Below are positions 33,399 to 45,132 of a stretch of DNA of 64,000 nucleotides, piece after piece. Both the position numbers and the translations under genes were made by a program. A model generated the notes under the pieces. It was given only the letters and a program-made list of their open reading frames with translations, ran no database searches and was not told where the DNA came from. Source of the DNA: Cryptomeria japonica (taxonomy: Eukaryota; Streptophyta; Pinopsida; Cupressales; Cupressaceae); the NCBI RefSeq assembly GCF_030272615.1, contig NC_081406.1, positions 234,897,922 to 234,961,921 of the forward strand, given 5' to 3'. Numbering within the stretch: the stretch's first letter is position 1; each line of letters opens with the position of its first letter.

Positions 33399-35400
33399 TG
33401 CCCCCCAACTTTAAGGGTTTGCTGCTCCGTTAGCAAAAGGAAAATTTCTGATTTTTGCTGAAACTCTGAAATCACCAACAGTGTCTTGTCTGGTTCCCTT
33501 GGAAGGCAAATTCCAATAAAATCCTTTCATTTTCTCCAACCTAGACCATCTAGCTGTTTCTTCCACAATTGCATCATAATTTTGTTCTGTTGGTTGGCAT
33601 GCCAAAAGTGGCCACATAACGATCGGAGGCTGAAAGATTAATGGCAATGAGTTATTGGATTTCTCCTTGCCTAGCTGTATGTATCTGGAGGCTCTCTGTA
33701 TAGCTGCATGAAAATTCTTTAATGAGTAAGGTTCTCCCAGTTTTAAATGATCTGGTAGATGATTCCAGCGTTGAGTTACCCCTTCTAGTGCAGTTTTCTT
33801 GTGGGTCTGAACTAATTGCTCATACGTTTGATAGACTTCCTCTCTCATTGGAAGTACTATCTTACTAACATCATCTCTTGTTAGCAACTTTTGTCAATCA
33901 TAATACAGAACCCTGGGTGCTTCTGATTCCCTCCTTAATGGCAATGGACAGTCAAGTTCCAATTTTCCAAACTCCCTAGCTTGTGTTCCTATAATCATCT
34001 CATTTTGGATCCATGACATTAGAGCTCTAAGATGGATATCCCCAATGTACAACAAAGGATTTCATTCTCTGTCTTGGGGTAAAGCATAGTTATGTAAATA
34101 TAATTCACATAACAAATTCCTTACAGCATGTGGGGAGGTTTGATAAGCATGATAGAATTCCTCAGGTGTTTCCAAGGATGGATTAAGGTCCCTAACAATG
34201 TGGTTTAGTCTGAAATTCAGATACCACTCTTTCAAGTGTACTGCATAAATTCTTGGGGGTGCCCTACACTACATTATCTCAGGAACCATACAATAAATCT
34301 CTTCTACCTTAGCTTCCAATTCTTTAATTCCATTATCTTTCTTTTGAATCTCTTTTTCTTGCTTATTAATTATCCCTTGCAACCTATCCTTCTCTATTTC
34401 CCATTGCCTAAAAAATATTAAAGCAATTGATAAACTAGTTAGAGATGAAGGAGGTCTAATAGGTCCTACCTTAGACCATTGGATTTCTTCAACAAACTAC
34501 TCATTCTAAGTTGACATATCTCCCACATTTTCTTCAGGTTGTTGTAGAACATCATCAACAAACTCTTCACATTGCAATGCCACTGAAGCAAGATTTGCTA
34601 GCTTATCCATTACAACTTCTTCCTGAATTTCTTCTTGGACTTCTTCCTCTATAGGGTTTTCTTGCATTTCCTCTTCCACAGGGTTTTCTTGCATTTCCTT
34701 CTCAGTAGCATCTTCTTCTTCTGAAGTTTCTACTGCAATAACCTCTATTGGATTACTCACAGATTGAGCCTTCTATGTTCTCCTTCTTGTTCTCCTTACA
34801 TACACTTTTGAAATAGATGCAGGAGTTTTTGTTTTTGTTTGATGCCTCTTGGCTGCAGGACGAATATGTGCCTCTTGCAGATGGATAAAAATTCTTCATT
34901 TGATTCATCCTTTTCCAATTCTTTTCCTTCCCTTTGCAAAATAGGTGAATCTCTTTGAAGAGAGGTAGATGGTTGTCCTTTGATTGACTCTACTTCAATA
35001 TTTCATTCCATAATAATTGTGGCTCCTTCAGCAACCAACAAACCCTCATCTTCACCAAAAAGATGTTCTGCAACAATCTCTTCTTGAGTCGGTAGATTAT
35101 TTTCAATAGGGACTTCATCAACTCTAAATTGTAGAATATCCTCAAACACACCCCATTCCATTTGTGAAACATCTCTCAGGGACCATTGTACAAGCAACTT
35201 CACCAGTCCATGATGGCTAACATAGAGATTTCCATATTTTTTAGTCTCCTTGGCACTTATAGAAATGAGATGATACAAGAAATTTGGGACATTAACTCGC
35301 TGGTCATGATGCAGATGACTAAGTAACTTGAAATGAGGTGAATGTAGATTTGAATACCGTCCTTCACATGTAATATATTTCATAATATACAGAGCTACCT
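33399..35400 (-). pseudogene. Duplicated 3' part of Gypsy-3 with truncated accessory ORF
   Basis: Minus-strand copy of 39291-41293, same length to within a base. It contains the C-terminal part of the Gypsy-3 accessory ORF: an N-terminal segment with KYITCEGRYSNLHS, the Glu-rich repeat EMQENPVEEEMQENPIEEE (about 34700-34600) and a C-terminal 158-residue open stretch (33411-33887). Stops and frameshifts differ slightly from the other copy. It ends abruptly at 35400, where the sequence changes to Gypsy-2 RT. Confidence 0.8.
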
Positions 35401-37322
35401 GAAATCAATAGGATCACCATAAGTTCCAGATTTCCTATTCCTAGAAAAGAGGATTTGATGGATTGTTTAGGAGGTGCCATTTATTTTACTAAGTTGGACC
35501 TTAAAAGTGGGTATCATCAGATTAGAATTAAGGAGGGTGATGAGTGGAAGACCACTTTTAAGACCACAGAAGGGTTGTATGAATGGCTTGTGATGCCATT
35601 TGGACTTACCAATGCCCCAAGCACCTTCATGAGGTTGATGAATGAGGTGTTGAAGGACTTCACAAGCAAGTTTCTGGTGGTGCACTTAGATGACATACTC
35701 ATCTATAGCAGAACCAAACCGGAGCACCTAGAACATTTGAGGTTAGTCCTAGAGAGGTTGCATGAAGAGAAGTTTGCAATCAACCTAGAGAAGTGTGACT
35801 TTTTGAAGCAAGAGTTAGTCTACTTGGGGTTTGTGGTGTCTAAGGGAATCTTGAAGATCGATCCAAGCAAAGTGGAGGCAATCTTGAATTGGCTTGCCCC
35901 TAAAACAGGGACTGAAGTTAGGAGTTTCCATGGTCTAGCCCAATTCTATAGAAAGTTTGTGAGGAACTTCAGTGGTATATGTGCACCAGTACTTGACAAC
36001 ATAAACGGAGGCCATAAAACTAAGTTCAAATGGACTGAACAAGTTGATGAAGCATTCCAATTATTGAAGCAAGAAGTAGCCACAAAACCCATCCTACTCT
36101 TACCTACTTTTGACAAGTTATTAACATTGGAATGTGATGCAAGAGGAATTGCAGTAGGGGGTGTATTGATTCAAGAAGGAAGGCCTATGGAATTTTTCAG
36201 TGAGAAGCTTAATGAGGCAAAGAAGAGGTATTCAACATATGATCTAGAGTTGTAGGCACTAGTTCAGTCTCTCAAGAAGTGGAGGCATTACCTACTCCCA
36301 AAGGAATTTGTTGTGTTCACAGATAACCAGGATTTGAGTTACATCAACACTCAAGGGAAGCTTAGCAATAGACATTTGAAGTGGATGGAGTACCTCCAAT
36401 CCTTTACCTTTACCATCAAGCATAAAAAGGGGCAGCTTAACAAGGTAGTAGATGCTTTGAGCCGAAAGTTGTTGACTGTCGAAGAACTACAATTGCAGAG
36501 CATAGGGATAGAAGGTTTCAAGGATCTCTATGAAGAAGATGAGGACTTCTCATCATCCTACAAGGTCTGCAAGGAGTTTGAGAATAATTTCCATGGTGAG
36601 TATGTAGATTACACTCTCCAACATGGTCTCTTGTTCAAAGGCAATCAATTATGTGTACCTAGAGGATCCATGAGAGAAAATCTCATACAAGAGAAACACA
36701 ACGGTAGTCTAAGTGGATACTTTGGAATCAATAAAACTTTGGATCTAGTACAGAGGTACTACTATTAGCCTAAGTTGCCAAGGGATGTGAGAAGGTATGT
36801 TGAGCAATGTGGTGTGTGTCAAAGGGAAAAAGGAGGGTCAAGTAATGCATGCCTCTATCAACCATTACAGGTCCCAAATAAGCCTTGGGAGTGTGTGAGC
36901 AAGGACTTTGTGGTAGGACTCCCCAAGACAAAGACAGGGATGAATAGCATCTATGTGGTGGTAGATAGATTTTCTAAGATGAGCCATTTTATTCCATGTA
37001 GAACTACTCATGATGCTAGTTATATTTCACATCTCTTCTTTAAGGAGATTGTAAGGATTCATGGACTTCCAATAAGTATTGTTTTAGATAGGGATAGCAA
37101 GTTCATGGGCCATTTTTGGCAAACCTTATGCAGAAGACTAGGGACTAATTTGTCATTCAGCTCAGCTTACCATCCACAAACTGATGGTCAAACTAGAGTC
37201 ATCAACAGGGTGCTAGGCAACTTGTTGAGGTGTCTAACCAAGGAGTATGGGCATAGATGGGATCTAGTTATTCCACAAGCTAAGTATGCCTACAATGAGA
37301 GTGTAAATAGGACCAATGGAAG
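35401..37322 (+). pseudogene. Duplicated Gypsy-2 RT-RNase H-integrase block
   Basis: Copy of 30211-32132, 1922 bp without length change. RT starts within the REIN motif, so the fingers region is missing. The catalytic site reads HLDDILIYS in place of YLDDILIYS. The Gln lost to a stop in the left copy is intact here (CAA at about 36058), but new stops occur at 36253-36255 (in YALVQ of RNase H) and 36766-36768 (Trp of the integrase finger, TGG to TAG). The integrase Glu region reads QTRVINRV, so the catalytic Glu is Arg. The block stops at the same base as the left copy, against a Gypsy-3 LTR. Confidence 0.9.
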
Positions 37323-39290
37323 TGTCTACCCCAACTATAATGCCAATAATAATACCTCTAATTGAAATCTCAATCCAAAGTTTTGACATTCATATGGTAG
37401 AGTTTACTATTCTCATGGCTGGTGTTCATTTAGTTGTCAATCTAGGAATGTAAAACTTGAAATGGGTCTGCAATATATATGCACTAAGCTCCTTAAATGA
37501 TTATTCTGGATTACTACAATGACTAACATTATGCAGAAAGGAAAGGTAGGAATGGAAATCATAAAAGGCTAAATGAAAGCTTCACAAAACACTGCTGAAA
37601 TGATCTGATGAAAATAACAGGAATCACACCGTTCTATCTTGGCTGTAGTAACAATCAAAGGATCTATTTCAAGTGGCTGCAGGAACAATCCAGTCATGAA
37701 GTTCTACTGCAACTAAGTAAAACTAACTACAATGATCTTAAACAAAGGATAACTCACCAAGTGGGCCCCCTTGGATGAGTGATATCAAACTCTCAGCAAA
37801 GAACTATTAATAGATCCGAACAACATATTCTTATTCATTTCTTCCTGAAAAATGATTGCATATTCTAAAAGAGAAAAATCAGAATGCTTGACAAAACTCT
37901 GCTCAATCCCTTTTCATTTTGTTTAACTCTCAGAAAAGAACGAAGAGCTTATTATAAAGAAAATATCAACTACAATGGACAACTCAAGTTACGCCCAGAA
38001 GAAGAGGCAGATAATTGTCAGATGCAGGAGATAACTGAGAGCTTGGCTGCAGGAACCGTGGATCTGAAACTAAATCAGAGTCTTTGCATGCCAAAGTGAT
38101 ATTTTGCGAATTCAATATGCACCAGAGTTAAACTCCCATGGTGAAGTACAATTGCTCCGATTATGCCATACACTGCGCTTGCTTGAATCTCCTCAGGTTT
38201 GACCTCTAGTCTGGATTACTGCAATGACTAACATTATGCAGAAAGGAAAGGTACGAATAGAAATAATAAAAGGCTAAATGAAAGCTTCACAAAACACTAC
38301 TGAAATGATCTAATGAAAATAATAAAATCACACCGTTCTGTCTTGGCTACAGGAACAGTTGAAGGATCTATTTCCAGTGGCTGCAGGAACAATCCAATCA
38401 TGAACTTCTATTGCAACTAAGTAAAACTAACTTCAATGATCTTAAACACAGGATCACTCACCAAGTGGGCCCCCTTGGATGAGTGATATCAAACTCTTAG
38501 CAAATAACTATTAATAGATCAGAACAACATATTCTTATTCATTTCTTCCTGAAAAATGATTACATATTCTAAAAGAGAAAATTCAGAATGCTTGACAAAA
38601 CTCTACTCAATTCCTTTTCATCCCGTCTAACTCTCAGAAAAGAAGGAAGAGCTTATTATAGAGAAAATATCAACTACAATGGACAACTCAAGTTACGCCC
38701 AGAAGAAGAGGAGAATAATTGTCAGATGAAGGAGATAACTGAGAGCTTGGCTGCAAGAACCGTGGATCTGAAACTGAACCACAGTCTTTGCATGCCAAAG
38801 CAATATTTTGGGAATTCAATATGCACCAGAGTTAAACTCCCATGGTGAAGTACAACTACTCTGATTATGCCATACATTGCACTCGCTTGAATCTCCTCCA
38901 GTTTGACCTCCAGCTATCTGAACATGATTCTCTAGTCCTTAGGCGCGAAAGAAAATGATCCACCGCAGCATCAATTATTATCTGCACTAAAATAGAAATA
39001 ACATACAAGGACATGCATATGTATCTTACTTTAATTAATACATTCATTAACTCACATATGAAATTATCCTAAATAATCCGCATATCACAGGGACAAATCA
39101 TTTGGCTGTAGGAATACATTGACATGGCTGCAGGATAACTGAGAAAGTTCAAACATGATTTCTTAAGTTCAGTTTTAAAACATGGATTACATATAGTCAA
39201 TTCACAATACCTTACTATCACAATGCAACCCAACATATACCAAAAACCCAAGAGTCCTGATAAAAAACATGTCAATACATCGACTTATCA
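37323..39290 (-). repeat. 3' LTR of Gypsy-3, with internal duplication
   Basis: 1968 bp, starting TGTCTACCCC and ending CGACTTATCA on the plus strand. It is 702 bp longer than its sister LTRs because the segment from about 37505 to 38209 is repeated at 38210-38913. Confidence 0.9.
37505..38913. repeat. 0.7-kb tandem duplication inside an LTR
   Basis: Both units begin TCTGGATTACT and end GACCTC(T/C)AG; they lie head to tail at 37505-38209 and 38210-38913. Sister LTRs at 32133 and 47822 have one unit. The units differ by scattered substitutions. Confidence 0.85.
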
Positions 39291-39302
39291 TGCCCCCCAA
39301 CT
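39291..39302 (-). other. Polypurine tract of Gypsy-3
   Basis: On the minus strand the sequence reads AAAGTTGGGGGGCA directly before the 3' LTR TG. The G-run against the LTR is as in Athila-type elements. The same site is present beside the duplicated LTR at 33399-33412. Confidence 0.7.
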
Positions 39303-41660
39303 TTAAGGGTTTGGTGCTCCTGTAGCAAAAGGAAAATTTCTGATTTTTGCTAAAACTCTGAAATCACCAATAGTGTCCTGTCTGGTTCCTTTGGAAGGCA
39401 AATTCCAATAAAATCCTTTTATTTTCTCCAACCTGGACCATCTAGTTGTTTCTTCCACAATTGCATCATAATTTTGTTCTGTTGGTTGGCATGCCAAAAG
39501 TGGCCACATAAGGATCAGAGGCTAAAAGATTAATGGCAATCAATTATTGGATTTCTCCCTACCTAGTTGTATGTATCTGGAGGCTCTTTGTATAGCTGCA
39601 TGAAAATTATTTAATGAGTAAGGTTCTCCTAGTTTTAAATGATCTGGTAGATGATTCCAGTGTTGAGTTAGCCCTTCTAGTGCATTTGTCATGTGGGTCT
39701 GAACCAATTGCTCATACGCTTGATAGACTTCCTCTCTCATTGGAAGTACTATCTTACTAAGATCATCTCTTATTAGCAACTTTTGCCAATCATAATATAG
39801 AACCCTAGGTGCTTCTGATTCCCTCCTTAATGGCAATGGACAGTCAAGTTCAAATTTTCCAAACTCCCTGACTTGTGTTCCTATAATCATCTCATTTTGG
39901 ATCCATGACATTAGAGCTCTGAGATGGATATCCCCAATGTACAACAAAGGATTTCATTCTCTATCTTGGGGTATATCATAGTTATGTAGATATAATTCAC
40001 ATAACAAATTCCTTACAGCATGTGGGGAGGTTTGATAAGCATGACAAAATTCCTCAGGTGTTTCCAAGGATGGATTAAGGTCCCTAACAATTCAGTTTAG
40101 TCTGAAATTCAGATACCACTCTTTCAAGTGTACTAAATAAATTCTTGGGGGTGCCCTACACTGCATTATCTTAGTAACCATACCATAAATCTCTTCTACC
40201 TTAGCTTCCAATTCTTTAATTCTATTATCTTTCTTTTCAATCTCTTTTTGTTGCTTATTAGTTATCCCTTGCAACCTATCCTTCTCTATTTCCCATTGCC
40301 TAATAAATGTTAAAGCAATTGATAAACTAGTTAGGGATGAAGGAGGTCTAATAGGTGCTACCTTAGACCATGGGATTTCTTCAACAAACTTCTCATTCTG
40401 AGTTGACATATCTCCCACATTTTCTTCATGTTGTTGTGGAACATCATCAACAAACTCTTCACATTGCAATGCCACTAAAGCAAGATTTGCTAGGTTATCC
40501 ATTACAACTTGTTCCTGAATTTCTTCTTGGACTTCTTCCTCTATAGGGTTTTCTTGCATTTCCTCTTCCACAGGGTTTTCTTGCATTTCCTTCTCTGTAG
40601 CATCTTCTTCTTCTGAAGTTTCTACTGCAATAACCTGTACTGGATTACTCACAGATTGAGCCTTCTATGTCCTCCTTCTTGTTCTCCTTACATACACTTT
40701 TGAAATAGATGCAAGAGTTTTTGTTTTTGTTCGACACCTCTTGGCTGTAGGAAGAATATGTGCTTCCTGTGGCTAGATAACAAATTCTTCATCTGATTCA
40801 TCCTTTTCCAATTCATTTCTTTCCCTTTGTAAAATAGGTGAATCTCTTTGAAGAGAGGCAGATGGTTGTCCTTCAATTAACTCTGCTTCAATATTTCCTT
40901 CCATAATAATTGTGGTTCCTTCAACAACCAGCAAACCCTCATCTTCACTAGAAAGATCTTCTACAATAATCTCTTCTTAAGCCGGCGGATTATTTTCAAT
41001 AGGGGCTTCATCAACCCTAAATTGCAGAATATCCTCAAACACACCCCATTCCATTTGTGAAACATCTCTCAGGGACCATTGTACAAGCAACTTCACCAGT
41101 CCATGATGGCTAACAAAGCGATTTCCATATTTTTTAGTCTCCTTGGCACTTATAGAAATGAGATGATATAAGAAATTTGGGACATTAACTCGCCGGTCAT
41201 GACGCAGATGACTAAGTAACTTTAAATGAGGTGAATGTAAATTTGAATACCATCCTTCACATGTAATATATTTCATAATATATAGAGCTACCTGAGGCAA
41301 ATGTGCTAGCAAAGAAACCCTTCTAGTCCCTTGCCTATCCACCATTAAGGGTCTGTCAGTAGAAATTGTGAACTCTGCCCTGGCACTCCTTGCATCCTTT
41401 GATTCTGGAAAGAGTTCTCCTTCTTGCAGCAACCCTATGACCTCTACAATTCATTGCTCCATAGCAATTACCCTCAACCCTTTAACTGTAGCTTCTCTTT
41501 TATCAAAGGAATGCATAAATTTTGCAGCTATTTCATCGTTGAAATCCCTGATTTTCAAGAAATAATCCAGCCAGCCATGATTTTGGAAATAATGCACATA
41601 GACAACATCCTACAACAACCCTTCATGGACCATTGGTTCATGGTGAATTAGATCACCACC
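39303..41660 (-). pseudogene. Gypsy-3 third ORF, unclassified (broken)
   Basis: Lies between integrase and 3' LTR, where Athila elements carry an env-like ORF. Reading the minus strand: a helical N-terminal part (KYITCEGWYSNLHS, NVPNFLYHLISISAKETKKY; 41432-40977), a charged part, a Glu-rich repeat (EMQENPVEEEMQENPIEEE, about 40590-40530), a coiled-coil-like KEIEKKDNRIKELEAKVEEI (about 40245-40190), and a C-terminal domain with EPYSLNNFHAAIQRASRYI (about 39640-39580). In all about 750 residues with roughly seven stops. I see no signal peptide or membrane segment, so it is not an obvious envelope protein. It has a faint look of the plant transposon-associated ORFs of unknown function, which I could not confirm. 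Confidence 0.55.
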
Positions 41661-42140
41661 CATCTTTTACTCTGATACTTCTGCAACTTCACCAAAATGT
41701 TTGACAGTTTCACAAAAACTAAAATCTACAAATCTTAATTTTGGCAGCAGAACTTATTATTCACTCGCGTGAAATAATAATCATCATAAGTAATGTCAGT
41801 TAGGAAATCAATTCGAGATATAAAAAAAACTGATAATAAATCTTATTGGGAAAAAGGACCATCAAGTACCCCCTAGCTTAACCTAGCAAGTGTCCACACA
41901 AGCTGATGAGATTTAACATTTGGAGCGGACTTAAGCAGGATAAAAATCATAATGAGCTAATAAATGCATAATTAAAATAAAGTACAATATACACGTACCT
42001 ACAATTGGGCGAAAATGATGGGGAAATGAAATGAAGTGACAGGTAAGAAAGTGGGATGGAATGTAGTGGATGGAATTTTATGTATAGAGAACAATATTCC
42101 CATGGAAATATTTTATTATGATATAGTAAATAAGTTCATT
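41661..42140 (-). other. Spacer between Gypsy-3 integrase and third ORF
   Basis: AT-rich stretch without a supported coding frame on either strand. It may hold signals for expressing the third ORF (splice acceptor or internal promoter), but I cannot identify one. Confidence 0.4.
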
Positions 42141-43610
42141 ACAGAGGTTGCAGGAACATCACCTTTATCAACATGCTCAAGTGCAATAGGAAGCTCATGA
42201 ATTGATACCGAATCATTGGCAGTTGCTACAGGAACCTTGCAATTTGCTGCAGGAACTTGTATTTCATTGTGGGGAGCAAACTGTTGCAGGAACTCTTCTC
42301 TAGTAACTAGCTTGTGATAAAGTCGTAGTCGGTGTCCATTTACTAAGAGTTTAAATCAAACAGGATCTATTGTGGACAACCAGACTGCTCCATTTTGAAA
42401 AACTTCTTCTACCTCATAAGGACCCAACCACCTTGTTTAGAGTTTTCCCATAGCATCCTTATATCTGGAATCATACAGGAGTGCCCAGTCACCAACTTTG
42501 AATTTCTTTTCTCTGATATATTTATCATGCCATATGACTCTTTAGTTTTGAATCAATTATGTTTGTTGAACATCTATCTTTCTCCATTCATCAAGAGCAT
42601 TTAATTACTGAATGCATTCCTTCTATGCTTCAGACAATGTCATATTCAATTGTAGAGCCATTCTCAAAGTTTTATACTCAAATTCAATAGGCATCATTGC
42701 TATTTTTCCATAAACCATTTCAAAAGGTGTGAATCCAATTGATGTTTTCCATGTTGTTCTATATGCCCAGATTGCCTCTGAAAGCTGATGAGACCAATCT
42801 TTCTTGTGGATAGACACTGTTTTGGTAAGAATAGCCTCAAGCTCTCTATTGGTAACTTCTACTTGACCATTAGACTATGGATGATATGGAGCAGATTTCT
42901 TGTGTCTTATATTGTATTCATTGACCAAAGCTTTTATCAATGTTGATGTAAATTGAGGTCCCTGATCTAAGACAATTTCCCTTGGTACTCCATACCTTGT
43001 AAATATTTTTTCATAGAGAAACTTAGCCACCTTATTATCTCTTGCATGTTGCATAGCTCTAGCTTCTACCCATTTTGTCACATAGTTTGTACATACTAAG
43101 ATATAAGATTTGCCATTAGAAGGTGGATCAATGGGGCCAACAAAATCTAATCCCCACTTGTCAAATGGTGTAATAGATATTTGTGGATATAGTGGTATCT
43201 CATCAGATTTTGTAGGTTTGCCCATTCACTGACATCTGTCACACTTCCTTGTGTAGTGTAGGCCAATAGTAACCGATATTGAGTATTTTCAGTGTTGTCT
43301 TTTTGGCAGCAAAATGACCTCCACATGGCTCATCATGACATGCATGCAAGATGTCATATGTTTCATCCTCTCTAACACATCTTCGCATGACTTGATTAGG
43401 TCCAGTATAAAATAGACAATCAGCAATCCATGAAAAGTTAAAACTTTTTTTGACTAGCAACCTTCTTTCTTTAGGAGAAAAAGAAATTGACATCTTAGCT
43501 GCAGCTAAATAGTTGGCAATATCAACATACCAAGGAGTATGAGCCTGTATGAGAAACAAATGCTCATCTGGAAAAGTGTCATCTATCATTGTAGAATCTT
43601 CCTGCAATTG
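42141..43610 (-). pseudogene. Gypsy-3 integrase
   Basis: Minus-strand integrase of the Athila type: HHCC finger (HACHDEPCGGHFAAKKT, then HYVRKCDRCQ, about 43525-43235), core with WGLDFVGPIDPPSNGKS (first Asp, about 43165-43115), IVLDQGPQFTS (second Asp) and SNGQVEVTNRELE (Glu, about 42870-42835). The C-terminal region has IGFTPFEMVYGK and WLGPYEVEEVF. DQGPQF is unusual in having Gln where most have Asn. Stops occur near 43236, 43226, 42874 and further in the C-terminus, several at former Gln or Trp codons by position. Confidence 0.85.
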
Positions 43611-45132
43611 AAGATGTGAAAGATAATCTGCAACAACATTAGACTTCCCTGGCTTATCAACGACTGTGATATCAAATTCCTACATCAACAATAACTAGCG
43701 AGCCAGTCTACCAGTGATTGATGGCTTATTCATGAGATATATAATTGCAATATGATCTGTATGCACAAATATGGGATACCCTTTAATATAGTGTCTAAAC
43801 TTGTTAAGGGCATATATGACAGCTAGCATTTCCTTTTCAATAACTGTATAATTCAATTCAGGTCCTTGCAAATTCTTGCTGATATAATATATTGCATTTT
43901 CCAACTTGTCAACTTTTTGTCCCAGCATTGCTCCTATGGCATAATTAGATGCATCAGTGTGGATTTGGAATAGTAGAGACCAATTAGGTCCTTTTAGAAC
44001 TGGTACTTGAGTCAAAGCATGCTTAAGCTTTAAAAAAACTTCATTGCATGTTGAGGTCCATTTAAATTTTGCATCTTTAGTAAGCAGTGTATATAAGGGA
44101 CTTGCAATTTTGTTGAAATCTTTGATAAACCTTCTATAGTATCCAGCATAGCCAAGAAAACTTCTCACATCTTTCTGCTTCATAGGGTCATTAATATGCT
44201 GAATAACCTCAATCTTTGTTGGATCCACTTGTATACCTTGTACAGATATATGATGACCAAGGACTATTCCTTCTTCCATTATAATAAAACATTTCTCACT
44301 GTTTAAAGACAAGTTGTAGTCTTCACACCGCTGCAAAACTTTCTTCAAATTTCCTAATGCTTGATCAAATTCAGAACCATAAGTTGTAAAATCATCCATG
44401 TAAATTTCCATAATGTCTTGAGAAATATCAGAAAAAATACTGATCACTACCCTTTGAAAAGTGGTTGGAGCATTACACAACCCAAAAGAAAGAACAGAAT
44501 ATGCAAGTAAATGTTGTTTTCTCCTGATCCTCAGGAGCTATTTGTATCTGATTATAGCCACTAAATCCATCCAGGAATGAAAAATATATCTTACTAGCAA
44601 GAGAATCCAATACCTGATCCACAAATGGTAGTGGAAAATTATCCTTCCTTGTGGCTAATTTCAAGGCTCTATAATCAGCACATACTCTCCATTTGCCTCC
44701 CTTTTTAGGAACTATCACCAAAGGTGATACCCATTGACTATCAGAGATAGGATAGATAAACCCAACTTTCAACAATTTCTGCAATTCTTCTTTAACTATC
44801 TCCTTCAAGGCAGGATTTACTCTTCTTTGAGGTTGTCTGAGGGGGAAACACTCATCCTTTATGTAAATGCAATGAGTACAAATTGCTGGATCAATTCCAT
44901 TCATATCCTTGTAATCCCATGCAAAAGCATTTCTATGGAGTTTCAACAAGTCCACTAAGCTATCCTTTAGAGTATCTACTATATTCTTATTGATGTTCAA
45001 ATATTTATTCAATTCAACCTCTATCTTGATAGTAAGATCAATCTGATTTATATCAAAAATATGAGAATAAGAATTCCTGCGGCAACAAGGTATGCAAGAT
45101 ATCAGTGGTTGCAAGAAATTCCAACCCTGCAA
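43611..45132 (-). pseudogene. Gypsy-3 reverse transcriptase and RNase H
   Basis: RT: FAWDYKDMNGIDP, VSPLVIVPKKGGKWRVCADY, LDSLASKIYFSFLDGFSGY, then after a frameshift at about 44475 NAPTTFQRVVISIFSD and the catalytic YMDDFTTYG (about 44405-44380). RNase H: HTDASNYAIGAMLGQ, EKEMLAVIYALNKFRHYI and FVHTDHIAIIYLMNK (about 43970-43720). Catalytic residues are present. A stop precedes the DITVVDKPGKSNVVADYLS connection. The FSFLDGFSGY and YMDDF motifs place it in the Athila/Tat side of gypsy. Confidence 0.9.

Larger units (their letters stand above)
30211..35400. repeat. Tandem duplication, left copy (5190 bp)
   Basis: Composite unit made of 1922 bp of Gypsy-2 RT-RNase H-integrase, a 1266-bp Gypsy-3 LTR and 2002 bp of Gypsy-3. 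The same series recurs at 35401-41293 with identical segment lengths to within a base, except for 702 extra bp in the second LTR. The two copies are directly adjacent. Confidence 0.9.
35401..41293. repeat. Tandem duplication, right copy (5893 bp)
   Basis: Starts GAAATCAATAGG, as at 30211, and ends GAGCTACCT, as at 35400; beyond 41293 the Gypsy-3 sequence continues normally. The 703-bp length difference is explained by an internal duplication in its LTR and a single-base change elsewhere. Confidence 0.9.

Noticed and set aside
35401..37322. A second independent Gypsy-2 element
   Set aside because: It starts in mid-RT and ends at the same base as the first, with no LTR or PBS of its own.
32133..41293. 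Three separate Gypsy-3 insertions, one per LTR
   Set aside because: The first and second LTR share the same integration base in Gypsy-2 and the same flanks; a single insertion followed by tandem duplication explains all three.
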